Source: Acanthosepion esculentum (Eukaryota; Mollusca; Cephalopoda; Sepiida; Sepiidae). From it: a DNA stretch of 64,000 nt. The stretch lies in the NCBI GenBank assembly GCA_964036315.1, contig OZ038517.1, positions 17,414,713 to 17,478,712 on the forward strand, in the 5' to 3' direction. The position numbers and the translations under genes are program-made. The notes below the pieces were generated by a model that saw only the letters and a list, made by a program, of their open reading frames with translations, did not search any database and was not told where the DNA came from. Below are positions 20,925 to 30,479 of this stretch, piece after piece. The number at the start of each line of letters is the position of its first letter. Positions within the stretch are counted from its first letter, which is position 1.

Positions 20925-21495
20925 GCGTTTACACATTTCTTTCCAGGTCCCGCCCAGGGACCTAAGGTTAGAAATGGCATCATGACACTTTCTACTGCAA
21001 AAAAAAAAAAATAATTACATAGATAAAGCCCTTCGTAAAGTGTGGGCTGTACTTGTCAGAACAATTTTTTGTATCTCTTTGAGGCATGGACTTCCAGGGA
21101 TCCCTTCAATCAGCCTACTGGAATCTTTTCCAACCAGTCCAAGGGCTCCAACTGCAACAGGAATTGTTGATGTTCCCATGTGCCACATTTTTGAGATTTC
21201 TATTTCAAGGTCCTTGTATTTTGACAGTTTTTCGAATATCTTCAAAGACACATTGCAGTCTGCAGGGACTGCCATATCAATAAGGAGGCACTTATTTTGT
21301 TTGTGGTCTTTAATAACAATGTCTGGGCGGTTGGCTTTGATTGTTCTGTCAGTGTGTATTGTGTAGTCCCATAGAATTGTAACAGGTCCTATCTCCGTAA
21401 CCGGGTCAGGGTGGTGTTCGTACCAGTTTCTTTCAGTTTCCTTCCCATAGGAGTTGCAAATTTTCCAGTGCAGATATTGGCCCACTCTGTCATGC
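20925..21495 (-). mobile_element. LINE C C-terminus (endonuclease-like), best copy
   Basis: A stop-free minus frame from about 21495 to 21015 reads NWYEHHPDPVTEIGPVTILW, DYTIHTDRTIKANRPDIVIK, CLLIDMAVPADCNVS, FEKLSKYKDLEIEISKMW, VAVGALGLVGKDSSRLIEGI and IQKIVLTSTAHTLRRALSM. The RPDI...CLLIDM...KY pattern suggests a PD-(D/E)XK-type restriction-like nuclease as in R2/R4/NeSL-type LINEs; that is inference. The 3' UTR continues to about 20925, and an AAT-type run follows on the minus strand. The RT is missing (5' truncation at the ATT run 21496-21552). It is the cleanest LINE coding segment in the window. Confidence 0.8.
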
Positions 21496-21496
21496 C

Positions 21497-21552
<56 letters not shown>
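21496..21552. repeat. ATT microsatellite between LINE C copies
   Basis: About 18 ATT units at the 5' truncation point of the copy below and the 3' end of the next copy above. Confidence 0.95.
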
Positions 21553-21735
21553 TTCTTTGATATCTGGCGTTTACACATTTCTTTCCGGGTCCCGCCCAGG
21601 GACCTAAGGTTAGAAATGGCATCATGACACTTTCCACTGAAAAAAAAAATAATTACATAGATAAAGCCCTTCGTAAAGTGTGGGCTGTACTTGTCAGAAC
21701 AATTTTTGTGTCACTTTGAGGCATGAACAACAGGG
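21553..21735 (-). mobile_element. LINE C 3' end, second copy
   Basis: Repeats the 3' UTR (GATATCTGGCGTTTACAC, GGGTCCCGCCCAGGGACC, GGCATCATGACACTTTCC) and the last codons (AAAGCCCTTCGTAAAGTGTG) of the copy at 20925. Broken near 21735 by an ATT run. Confidence 0.8.
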
Positions 21736-21737
21736 AT

Positions 21738-21748
21738 TATTATTATTA

Positions 21749-21798
<50 letters not shown>

Positions 21799-22027
21799 GT
21801 GTATCTCAATTATTTTCGTTTTTAGAGCTCTTTATTCATGTGCATATCTAAAGACTACCTATGAATCCACCATTTTATTATTAGCATTATTATTATTATT
21901 ATTACTTATTATTATTACTTGTCAGAACAATTTTTGTATCTCTTTGAGGCATGGACTTCCAGGGATCCCTTCAATCAGCCTACTGGAATCTTTTCCAACC
22001 AGTCCAAGGGCTCCAACTACAACAGGG

Positions 22028-22076
<49 letters not shown>
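21738..22076 (-). mobile_element. ATT arrays with a third LINE C fragment
   Basis: ATT runs at 21738-21798, about 21880-21916 and 22028-22076. Between the last two, 21917-22027 repeats the LINE C block encoding the segment from GALGLVGKDSSRLIEGIPGS to IQK. Confidence 0.8.
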
Positions 22077-22077
<1 letters not shown>

Positions 22078-22370
22078 GGTGTATCGAAATTATTTTCCTT
22101 TTTTAGAGACCTGTATTCATGCACATATCTAAAAACTGTCTATGACTCCAACATTTTATTTTTATTTTTATTATTGTAGATCAAAATTATTTTCGTTTTT
22201 ATAGACTTTTATACATGTACATATCTATCGACTGTCTATAACTCTACTATTCTGTTACTACTATTATTATTATTAATATCATTATATTCTATCAAAATTA
22301 TTATCGTTTTTAACATACCTTTGCTCCAAGCTGTATTCATGTACCCATGTAAAGGCTATGACTCCGTAGT

Positions 22371-22479
22371 AATATAATTTTAAAAATATTCTTTTTGCTC
22401 TGCATTTGTTTCCTAATCCCACGTGAGGTGATAATCAATGAGTCTGGAGCAAACGGGGGATTATTTATAAGAACCAGAT
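22371..22479. other. No recognised feature
   Basis: Short spacer without recognised content. Confidence 0.4.
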
Positions 22480-22800
22480 CAGACCGAAAATGGAGTACTG
22501 TCGCCATATTTGTCCAGGAGCTGCGCGGGCCACACTTGACAGTTTTCAGAAAATAGAAACAAAAGGGAAGAGACAGTTGAAATTCCTAGGATACCTAATG
22601 AGAAAAGGAGGTTTGAAAAATTGGACACTCCCAGGACATATTGCAGGCTGGAATGACAGAGGAAAACAGCGTATAACATACCTAACGAGTTTGTATAAAT
22701 GGATGGTAGAAAAGGGTTTAGGATAGATAGCAAAAAGACAGAATTTGCTAAGAGCAACAAAGAACTGAAACCAAGCTTGTGTAAGTGTTTGAGAAAACAA
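22480..22800 (+). mobile_element. LINE B C-terminus with LINE A-like start
   Basis: Frame 22490-22726: MEYCRHICPGAARATLDSF (like the EYC.HIW segment of LINE A-type RTs), then RQLKFLGYLMRKGGLKNWTL, GKQRITYLTSLYKWMVEKGL, a stop, then IAKRQNLLRATKN. The RQLKFLGH.MRK...RGRQR.TYL pattern is the C-terminal tail of an endonuclease-type LINE. The join of two families suggests a chimera, or that the EYC.HIW part is shared by both. Confidence 0.75.
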
Positions 22801-23100
22801 TGTTTAGGAGAGATAACGAAAATATAAAATTTTCTAAGAGCTACAAAGAACTGGAAATTGTGGAGAGCTATGATCGCTCACGTTCTGAAAGGATAAGGTA
22901 CATAGAGGAAGATATAGACCAAGCTTGTGTAAGTATTTGAGAGAACAGTGTTTAGGAGAGATAACGAAAATATAAAATTTTCTAAGAGCTACAAAGAACA
23001 GGAAATTGTGGAGAGCCATGATCGCTCACGTTCTGAAAGGATAAGGTACACAGATGAAGTAGACCAAGCTTGTGTAAGTTTTTGACAGAACAGGTTTTAG
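22801..23100 (+). repeat. LINE B 3' coding end, tandem ~145-bp units
   Basis: ACCAAGCTTGTGTAAGT starts near 22773, 22918 and 23063. Each full unit encodes a decayed TKLV..FLRE..., FLRATKNRKLWRAMIAHVLK in shifting frames. Same origin as the array at 10190-11320 but with a different unit break point. Confidence 0.8.
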
Positions 23101-23116
23101 AAGAGTTAGCGAAAAG

Positions 23117-23164
23117 ATGAAGACGATGGCGTCTAGCATGGAGCAGCCTGTCGCTTCTAAGTGT
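23117..23164 (+). ncRNA. Degenerate PLE-2 hammerhead
   Basis: GACGATGGCGTCTAGCATGG, then AGCAGCCTGTCGC and TTCTAAGTGTTGACTTC match the PLE-2 end, but both cores are mutated (GAAA reads GGAG; CTGA is lost). It runs into a TA array, as the other copies do. Confidence 0.5.
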
Positions 23165-23187
23165 TGACTTCAATATTCACTTTTATA

Positions 23188-23189
<2 letters not shown>

Positions 23190-23258
<69 letters not shown>
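23190..23258. repeat. TA microsatellite
   Basis: Pure TA array after a PLE-2 end. Confidence 0.95.
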
Positions 23259-23260
<2 letters not shown>

Positions 23261-23665
23261 TTTGTTTGTAACAACATTTACTGGCCTGAAGGACGACGAA
23301 TATTTTCTATGAAATTTCTCCGAAATTCAGGCCAGTAAATGTTGTTGATACTGTTTATTATAAACAAAGCATTTACTTAAATATTTGTGTCTATAAAAAT
23401 AAGGTATAAACAATTAATATATTAAAATAATTGTCGGACTTGGTCCATTTCATAATATATTATGTCATCTGTTTACATTAAGTTACGCTTCGAGCAGATA
23501 TGAGCGTTCGAGATAAAATCATGGGAAATTTGTAGTTTAAAAGCAGTAATTCGACTTTGCCAAGCAGTTGCTCGCTCTGTAGCTAAATGGTATAGCACGT
23601 CAGGCTATATGACGGTTTGGTTCAGGCCAGTAAATGTTGTTAATACTGCTTATTATAAACAGAGC
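23259..23665. mobile_element. S2: tRNA-derived SINE copies, one with inverted ends
   Basis: AACAACATTTACTGGCCTGA (minus sense) near 23271 and TTCAGGCCAGTAAATGTTG near 23325 form inverted ends around about 45 bp. A second copy at 23571-23665 keeps a tRNA-like 5' part: CTCTGTAGCTAAATGGTATA (A-box-like) and an anticodon-arm-like CGTCA..TGACG hairpin, joined to TTCAGGCCAGTAAATG. Spacer sequence 23440-23570 has no recognised content. Confidence 0.6.
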
Positions 23666-23667
<2 letters not shown>

Positions 23668-23739
<72 letters not shown>

Positions 23740-23740
23740 A
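23668..23740. repeat. TA microsatellite
   Basis: Pure TA array between S2 copies. Confidence 0.95.
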
Positions 23741-23761
23741 ATTGGACAAAGTCCGACAATT

Positions 23762-24127
23762 TATTTAAAGACATTTATGATATGTTTAACGTTCTTTTTA
23801 TAGATACAAGTATTTAAGCAAATGCTCTGTTTTATAATAAACAGTATTAAACAACATTTACCGGCCTGAATGTCCGAGAAATCTTCATAGAAAATACTCG
23901 TTCTCCGACAGGAATCGAACCTGTATCCTATACGGAACCGTCTATAAGGCACGTCACGCTAAATGACGTTCCGTATAGGATACAGGTTCGATTCCTGTCG
24001 GAGAACGAAAATTTTCTATGACAATTTCTCGGACATTCAGGCCGGTAAATGTTATTTAATACTGTTTATTATAAAACAGAGCATTTGCTTAAATACTTGT
24101 ATCTATAAAAAGAACGTCAAACATATC

Positions 24128-24128
<1 letters not shown>
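23762..24128. mobile_element. Two S2 SINEs head to head: large inverted repeat
   Basis: Left arm 23762-23938 (minus sense) and right arm 23968-24128 (plus sense) pair over ~160-175 bp with few mismatches. Each arm has a consensus B box, GGTTCGATTCC, inside a T-arm (ACAGG/CCTGT), then TCGGAGAACGA, TTCAGGCCGGTAAATGTT, and a tail with GCTTAAATACTTGTATC. The 29-nt centre (23939-23967) holds a CGTCA..TGACG hairpin like an anticodon arm. The self-pairing variable arm suggests a class II (Leu/Ser-like) tRNA ancestor; that is inference. It is not a functional tRNA gene: no complete 5' half. Confidence 0.8.

Positions 24129-24129
<1 letters not shown>

Positions 24130-24170
<41 letters not shown>
24130..24170. 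repeat. TA microsatellite
   Basis: TA array directly after the S2 tail. Confidence 0.95.
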
Positions 24171-24177
<7 letters not shown>

Positions 24178-24234
24178 AAATATCAGTTGTTGAGTTGCTG
24201 TTCCTATTTCTGATTTTCTTGATAATTGACAATC

Positions 24235-24400
24235 GGCCTGGACCTCGAAGTTTTACAAAATTGAAACTGGGTCTCCCGACCGGAATCGAACCTATATCTC
24301 TTTTTTCAATCAGGGAGACCGTACGGTAGTTATTAATACCGCCTGTCTTACGCCTATCGACCTGCTCATTCGAGAAATCGTGTTTAATAAATAATAATTT
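24235..24400 (-). mobile_element. tRNA-like SINE head, distinct type
   Basis: Minus strand: GATAGGCGTAAGACAGGCGG (A-box-like), a CGGTA..TACCG hairpin, then ATAGGTTCGATTCCGGT (good B box in a T-arm) and CGGGAGACC. An 8-bp perfect stem GGTCTCCC/GGGAGACC encloses the last part. The spacing is longer than in a real tRNA, so a SINE is more likely than a gene. No tail was identified. Confidence 0.55.
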
Positions 24401-24645
24401 AATAATGATAATTTCAAATACGAAGTAGCCACTATAATAAGGTCTGAAGTAATAAAAATGTCGGATAAAAAATAAATCCATTATTTCTTTAGAAATTGCT
24501 TTGTTTACATTTCGGATACCGAAACCGAGAAAAAGAATCATTTCTGTGTCCACGATCTATCTATATATCAATTATGAATTAAATTAGCGTTCTATTATAT
24601 ATTCTTATAGGATTCACGTTTTTCTTTTTCTATCTGCTGTGTCAC
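24401..24645. other. No recognised feature
   Basis: AT-rich; the minus frame across it has no motif. Confidence 0.4.
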
Positions 24646-24647
24646 TT

Positions 24648-25225
24648 CAGGACGTGGACGATGATGGCTCTCCACAATTTCCTGTCTTTCTAGCTCTTAA
24701 AAAATGCTGTCATTTTCTCTCCCCCTAAACCCTGTTTTTGCCAACGATTTACACAAGCTCGTTAGGTTATGCGTCGTTTCTTACCAGCCCCTCTTGTCTT
24801 CAGTATATCCTGCGCGTATCAAATTTCCTAAGCCTTCTTTTCTCATTATGTCACCAAGACATTTCAACTGACTCTTTCCGATGTGAAATATAAGTGCCAT
24901 TTTTCTGTCCATTTTTCTCTAAAACTTCATCATTTCTCGTCGTCATCTGTGAGGCGATTGCTATTTCCGTTATTCTCTAAAACTTCCTTGTTTCTTGCAT
25001 GTTTAGTCCATGTTATTCTCAGCATATGTCTGTAGGACCATATTTCCGTTGCTTCAAGTCTTTGCGTTATCTTTGTGGCGATTGTCCAACATTCACTGCT
25101 ATATAGGAGGACTGATATCACATTACAATTCCAAACTTCTTTTATAACGAAAGTTTCCCGTTTCTTAATACTGTGCTTAGCTTTTAGAAGACATCTTTCC
25201 TTATCACAATGCGAATTCGATTTAA
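24648..25225 (-). mobile_element. LINE B C-terminal region, longest copy
   Basis: Minus-strand frame from 25121: LLYSSECWTIATKITQRLEA, TEIWSYRHMLRITWTKHARN, KEVLENN, then after frameshifts a degenerate copy of the RQLKFLGH.MRK block, CVNRWQKQGLG, and KDRKLWRAIIVHVLK. The SECWT..., RRML.I.W... and LKFLGH.MRK blocks are standard for the region after the RT thumb in many animal LINEs. RT catalytic motifs are absent. Confidence 0.8.
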
Positions 25226-26105
25226 CGTTAGGGAAGTTAAATAATTCCTACTTACCTTAGGAGTCTAAAGATTTATCATATTAACCTGCCTGAAGCAGAG
25301 AGTTCGACTCGCTTCCGGTATTTAAGCACTGTTTTACATATGATTCCATAGTTCTCTTATAGTGTTTGTCTATAGCGCCATGTTTATGTACATCTCCAAA
25401 GGGGCGGAAACGAAGAAAGATAAACAGGGGGAGTCGGAAAGATGGAAGAAAAGAAGGGAGGGGGACCAAAAATGATAGGATAATGAGAACAGTAATATGA
25501 AACGAATAAGGAAATGAAAAAAAAAAGCAAGCAGATTTAAAATTACCTCTAAATTACTCTCGCAGTCATATTGATAGAATGGACGAAGGCGGAAAACTCG
25601 GCAGCCCAGGAAGGCAGTCCATCCAGTTTAAGAAAAAGCCTGATTTCAAAGCTCTGCTGCCTTGCGGTCATCTCCAACCAAATACGGAAAAGGCTATGCA
25701 AATAAATCCAAACAGAAACACCGGAATGGTACCCCGAAGACATCCTGCTGTCAATACCGACAACTTTCCGGCAATTCCTGCAGCTATCCCCAAATGTATT
25801 TTACTGTATTGTCGACACGGCCGAGAAGGTGAGCATATAGTCTAGGCAGCGCATGATCGCCATATACCATCACCCAGTCCTAGGCCAAGGGGAGTTCACG
25901 CCAGTTTCACCACTAATGTACTGAATTTCGACCAAAGAGGGCGCTACCATTATTTCGCGCGATAAACGGATGCCTATATAATAGATCTCTTGAAGTGTTT
26001 CATATCTTCACATCGTTTTGTATTCCTGGCGAGGAGCGCAAACTTTTCTTTAATAAGATTTCTTGAACATTCAGGCCGGTAGGTAAAAATAAATAAGGAA
26101 GCCTC
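25226..26105. other. Unassigned; small S2 fragment at 26068
   Basis: Overlapping frames at 25549-25845 (64 residues minus, 88 plus) have no motif I recognise. ACATTCAGGCCGGTAGGTA near 26068 is an S2 tail fragment. Nothing else seen. Confidence 0.45.
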
Positions 26106-26107
26106 TA

Positions 26108-27001
26108 TACAGGATGTGATGGGTAATTTGTCGCCATTTTATATTTTTAATTTCGCGCATGCGCATTGTGTGATTTTGGTTTTGCCGACTGCACAGAATA
26201 GTAGGGTTAGTTGAGCACCGTCTGTGACAAAAAGAGCACCATGATTCACTCCGCCAAGAATTTGGAACGGACATGCTGTACTGCTTGGCATTCGCACCGG
26301 AAGCTCTAATATGGATATTTCAGAGTGTTTTGGTGTCAATATGAAGACAATACAGAGGATTCGGAAAGAGTTGGATGAGTCTACTTATGACTCCGAAGGT
26401 GTTTGGCGTCATCACTAGTGATGGTGATGTTATGCCTCTTTTCATTTTCCTACCCTGCTTCAGACTCAACAAGGAGGCCTGAATCAAGTGCCTTGAGGAG
26501 GTAGTGCTGCCCTAGGTCAAGAGGGTGGCTGCTGGAAGACCCTATATCTGGCAACAGGACTGTGCACCTTGCCACACAAGCAAGAAAACACAGTCATGGC
26601 TGTCAGAAAAAGTCTGCGATCACATGAGCCCATACACCTAACTTCCCAGACTGCAACCCCCTTGATTATTATGTGTGGGGGTGCAGTTGTGGTAGAGACC
26701 GAGAAAATCACTTGTAACACCAAAGATGAATTGAAGGCTAGGATTATGGAAACAAGGAGATTGTGCAGGAGATTTTGAAGTCGGCTGGAGGCCATGGTTG
26801 AAGACAATGGCGGTTTTATCAAGTAAAATTTACTCTTTAGTTTTTCTAGATATTATTGTGTAATTTGGCAAATAGCTCTGTTAAAATTAGATAACAGTGT
26901 TATTTCCATTTTAGCGACAATTTGACCATCGCATCTTGTATATCTGTGAAAATGTCTTTCATTTTAGCGTCACTTTCGACAATTTATCCATCGCACCCTA
27001 C
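26108..27001 (+). mobile_element. Mariner-like element with both TIRs, decayed transposase
   Basis: Left TIR 26108-26135 (TACAGGATGTGATGGGTAAT...). Matching right ends lie at 26913-26938 (ending CATCGCATCTTGTA) and again at 26978-27001, so the right terminus is duplicated. Coding remnants on the plus strand: VLLGIRTGSSNMDISE with MKTIQRIRKELDES (helix-turn-helix), then a large deletion, then VLP.VKRVAAGRPYIWQQD-like and CAPCHTSKKTQSWLSEK (second catalytic D region), a broken WPP-NSPDLNP block, then CNTKDELKARIME and SRLEAMVEDNGGF. Many frameshifts; inactive. Confidence 0.82.
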
Positions 27002-27004
27002 TCC

Positions 27005-27005
27005 C

Positions 27006-27067
<62 letters not shown>

Positions 27068-27149
27068 AAATGGAAAACTGGATTTTGAATTCAGAGGTGT
27101 TTTTGAATCGCAGGTTTTGAATTCAGAACTGTCCTTCTCCTAAAACAGT

Positions 27150-27209
<60 letters not shown>

Positions 27210-27210
27210 A
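27005..27210. repeat. TA microsatellites (27007-27066, 27154-27207)
   Basis: Two pure TA arrays around about 88 bp containing a short direct repeat (TTTTGAATTCAGA near 27082 and 27115). Confidence 0.95.
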
Positions 27211-27212
27211 AA

Positions 27213-27360
27213 AGTGAATATTGAAGTCAACACTCAGAGGCAACAGGCTGTTTCATGCTAGACGCAATCGCCTCTGAGTTCAATGTTCACTTTAATAATT
27301 TCATAAACTCTCTATCTCTAATATTGAGCACTTTATCCCATAAATATAGCATTATATTTC
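27213..27360 (-). mobile_element. PLE-2 terminal repeat in inverted arrangement, hammerhead remnant
   Basis: Minus strand 27272-27231: GGCGATTGCGTCTAGCATGA, AACAGCCTGTTGCC, TCTGAGTG, a hammerhead lacking the first bases of CTGACGA and with GUU at the cleavage site. Next to it (27268-27360) the other end of the terminal repeat (ATTGAGCACTTTATCCC, TAAATATAGC) lies in the opposite sense to the 12735 and 31771 copies. Confidence 0.6.
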
Positions 27361-27361
27361 T

Positions 27362-27363
27362 CC

Positions 27364-27413
<50 letters not shown>

Positions 27414-27428
27414 TTGTGTGTGTGTGTG
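27362..27428. repeat. TA/GT compound microsatellite
   Basis: TA then GT with one TT interruption. Confidence 0.95.
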
Positions 27429-27434
27429 CAGCAA

Positions 27435-27900
27435 ACCGTCTTTATCCACTGTGCCGTGTGTCCTCGAGGACATTAAACATGGTACGTGAAACAAGAACAG
27501 TCTACCCATGTGAGCGAAATAAAGGGTTCAGTCCGACATTCCAACCACCTGAAGAAGGCCGGAGCGTCCAACGGCCGAAACGCTGTAATAAATATGGCGA
27601 CAAAGATGAGGACAATAGTCCAAATAATGTAAATAGTGTACATAATGCCTCATCTCAGAAATATAGACAGATACCGAAAGGCCGAAACGTTGTGATAAAA
27701 ATGGCAACAGAGATGAGGACAATAGTCCGAATAATGTAAATAGTGTGCATAATACCTCATCTCAGAAATATAGACAGATACTGAAAGGCCGAAACGTTGT
27801 GATAAATATGGCGACAAAGATGAGGACAATAGTCCGAATAATGTAAATAGTGTACATAATACTTCATCTCAGAAATATAGACATATACTAAAATGGAATC
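27435..27900 (+). mobile_element. S1 repeat with 107-bp triplicated 3' part
   Basis: 27437-27470 is an inverted piece of the S1 tRNA-like head (CCACTGTGCCGTGTGTCC). The plus-strand body follows: AAACATGGTACGTGAAAC, CACCTGAAGAAGGCCGG, CGGCCGAAACGCTG. The segment GGCCGAAACG...GACAATAGTCC...TCATCTCAGAAATATAGACA then repeats three times with a ~107-bp period (about 27572, 27679, 27786). Confidence 0.75.
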
Positions 27901-28113
27901 ACCTCGAATTCTGTTATAAAGATACCGATATGTGACAAAATATTCGAATACCAAGAACAAGAATTTCCAACTCATAAACTTTTTTGTCAACTATTTATGA
28001 GGACATCACTTCGATATGTTGTTTCAAAATGTGTTTCTTTTGTTCAATTTTCAAGTTACCAAGGTAACGATTTGCTACCTCAAGTTTCGTTTTACAGTAG
28101 TTTTCAAGGAAAC

Positions 28114-28171
<58 letters not shown>

Positions 28172-28424
28172 GAAAAAAGCTAAAACTGAATTATATCAAC
28201 TATGAACACGGCCATACATGAAACGATCCATATATTCAATAATAAGTAAAATAAAATTCACCCTCGTTAATGGCCGAAAGTGCTTGGAAAATATTTCGCC
28301 ATTTTTATATGATTTATGTCCTGAACAGGAAAATAAATTACGAACACAGGAGAAAATATATAAAAAAAATCAACCACAGCCCATTGTCAGTCGTTTTCAA
28401 AGAAACTTACATATATATATGTAT
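27901..28424. other. Unassigned sequence with a TA array (28116-28168)
   Basis: Frames at 27997-28448 contain TA-derived Tyr/Ile runs and no recognised motif. Confidence 0.45.
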
Positions 28425-28426
28425 AG

Positions 28427-28507
28427 TTGGATTGATGTGTGTTTGTGACCCTAGGTTTCATGCTATTTGCGATCGTCAGTGTCACAAACTCAAATCAATC
28501 CAACTAA
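28427..28507 (-). ncRNA. Hammerhead-like hairpin with long stem I
   Basis: Minus strand: TAGTTGGATTGATTTGAG with TTTGTGAC, then CTGACGA, TCGCAAATAGCAT, GAAA, CC-TAG-GG, GTC, then ACAAACACACATCAATCCAACTA. Outer arms pair over about 24 bp with a few mismatches. Both cores (CTGACGA and GAAA) and a GUC-type site are intact, but stem II is weak (about 2 bp) and four bases near the junction of stem I are unpaired. PLE-2-like sequence (ATATTGAGCGCTTTCC, plus strand) follows at 28528. Confidence 0.5.
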
Positions 28508-28659
28508 ATATATTAGCTCTATCACAGATATTGAGCGCTTTCCAATAAGTACCGGTCAGAAAGAAAAGTAAGAAATATAATCCGGTGTTCTTATTGTTAT
28601 TTTTACAAAACAGTGCTCAATGTAAATTTACAGAACACAAATATAAATTAACTGATTTA

Positions 28660-28733
28660 AAATATGGTTTATTCGCTACACCGTAATTTTTGAAACATGG
28701 TTATTAATGTGTAGCGAAGAAACCATATTTATA
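28660..28733. repeat. Inverted repeat, ~22-bp arms
   Basis: AAATATGGTTTATTCGCTAC near 28660 pairs with GTAGCGAAGAAACCATATTT near 28712. The loop is about 29 nt. Origin unknown. Confidence 0.8.
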
Positions 28734-28768
28734 ATATATATATATATATTTATATACATACACATTTT

Positions 28769-28845
<77 letters not shown>

Positions 28846-28848
28846 CAA
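28733..28848. repeat. TA/CA compound microsatellite
   Basis: TA, ACAC and TA runs in succession. Confidence 0.95.
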
Positions 28849-28944
28849 AAGAAAATTCTTCTATTTTAATCGTCTAAGAGAACATTTTTTGCCTTCCATC
28901 AGACCGGCTGATGCTAACCTCCAGGAGAGTGACTTATAAACAGT

Positions 28945-29065
28945 ATCAGGCCGGTAAATGTTATTTAATACTGTTTATTATAAAACAGAGCATTTGCTTA
29001 AATACTTGTATCTATAAAAAGAACGTTAAACATATCATAAATGTCTTTAAATATATATATATATT
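28945..29065 (+). mobile_element. S2 tail fragment
   Basis: CAGGCCGGTAAATGTTATTT through GCTTAAATACTTGTATC and CATATCATAAATGTC matches the right arm at 24035-24128, and ends in a short TA run. Confidence 0.75.
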
Positions 29066-29340
29066 TAGAGATCCTTGATAAAATGTAAAGAATCTGCAAT
29101 ATTACTAGCCTTTACCTGGCATCTCGCTTTCAGTCACTTTCCTACCGCTGTAACTTGCGCTAATTCTATCTCGAGATATGAACGGATGTCTACCACATAT
29201 GGCCGAGATGAGCAGGTGATTAATATCCGGCGTCTCCACCGATCCGTTTTTCAGGATATGCAAACTGCTTTATCTAAGATTCTCCAGCGCCTTCCATCGG
29301 TTTTTTTTTCTCCCAGGCGTCATCGGGATGTGCTCTAATG
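29066..29340 (+). mobile_element. LINE A-like fragment, joined to unknown sequence
   Basis: 29066-29155 matches the LINE A block around LDK.Q....LASR.QSLS.RC (compare 30770-30860). From about 29185 the frame GRDEQVINIRRLHRSVFQDM continues with no match I recognise. Confidence 0.5.
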
Positions 29341-30475
29341 CGACCAGAAAATATGCTGATAGAATCGAGTTTCTGTCATGTGTTTGTTAACAGAAATACT
29401 TTATGAGATTAATCGACAATTTTTCAGTAAGCCTCAGAGAAAAATATTAGACGAGATGATTTAGAAAAAAATTCGAGTCTGGTACAAGGTCATCATCATA
29501 AAGGAATCAACAAGAAACAAAATTGTTAGCAATAAACTCGTGAAACAAATTTACTAATCTCTCCCTGTTAAAGTGCCACGGCTAGGCGTCAATAGCAAGA
29601 CAGACTGGGTACCATAGGCTTGCTTGGCGACTTGTCTAGGAGAAGGAAGAATCCGAATTCAAACGAGCATAGGAAACACCACTGCTACTAAGGCTATAGT
29701 ATGTGTGGTGACCCTTAGACCTTAATTGTTTACGGGTCTCGTGATCGTAGTCTGATGGAGCAAAATGTGCGGATGGAGTGACAGAAAATGAAACGTCCGA
29801 ATCAAGTTCAAATTCAGGCTGAAGCAGTTTATATTCACACCAAACTAATGCCCAAGAAAAAAGCATGACTATATTCTTTTCACACCAAATGTGGGTTAAC
29901 TAGCATGTCAGATGGCCTTTGACATTTTTTGTGGGTACCCTGTATAAAGCCTAAGAGCCACTCGAGGTAGATGGTTACAGAGTAAGAGGCGCAGTTTATG
30001 CGGATATGTGGGGATGTTAACGGTTAGCTCTAGACTTGATCATGTAAAGATTGTAGTGATCGGGGAAGCATCCTCTTACGAGTCGGTTCAGTAGAGCATC
30101 ATAAAAAAGTTACTCGAGGGGAAATCAAGTCTCACAAATGGAACAAGGATGGAATGAGGGTGGTTCGCTACAAGGTGCGTGGCATGGCGGGTCCTAGCCG
30201 TGAAGGTTAGAACTGGCAGGACTAAGGAATATAGTTCGTCTGGGCACTTTCTTTGGAAGTAGCGATAAAGCAGTGAGATGCTTGCGATTTTTCATCTTTG
30301 GGGAAAGGGGTTGCAGGGTGGAAAATAACAAGCATACGTAAGCGATTTCGGACTTTATCGAGATTGGAAAGTGAGGACATGGAAGTTCCAGGGTGAATAT
30401 GATTTGTACTCCGTTTTTTACCCTTGTCCTGGCAGAGGATAGATAGCACGAGGAGTCAGTTACTTACGAGGGCGG
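29341..30475. other. Unassigned, relatively complex sequence
   Basis: Short minus frames (29636-29866, 30222-30449) have no recognised motif. No repeats seen. It could be old element sequence or unique intergenic DNA. Confidence 0.45.
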
Positions 30476-30479
30476 TAAA

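Larger units (their letters stand above)
20670..22370. repeat. ~85-bp repeat associated with ATT arrays, about six copies
   Basis: AAATTATTTTCGTTTTT, then TTTATTCATG.ACATATCTAAAGACT and GACTCCACCATTTTATTA recurs near 20673, 20797, 21799, 22078, 22178 and, degenerate, 22288. Most copies end in TTA or ATT runs. LINE C fragments lie between them. Origin unknown; it may be the target into which LINE C copies inserted. Confidence 0.75.

Noticed and set aside
23968..24010. Functional tRNA gene, because of the perfect B box and T-arm
   Set aside because: No complete 5' half or acceptor stem; the same unit is present several times with a SINE tail.
29636..29866. 76-residue minus frame as a gene
   Set aside because: No motif, no splice context, and length within chance expectation.
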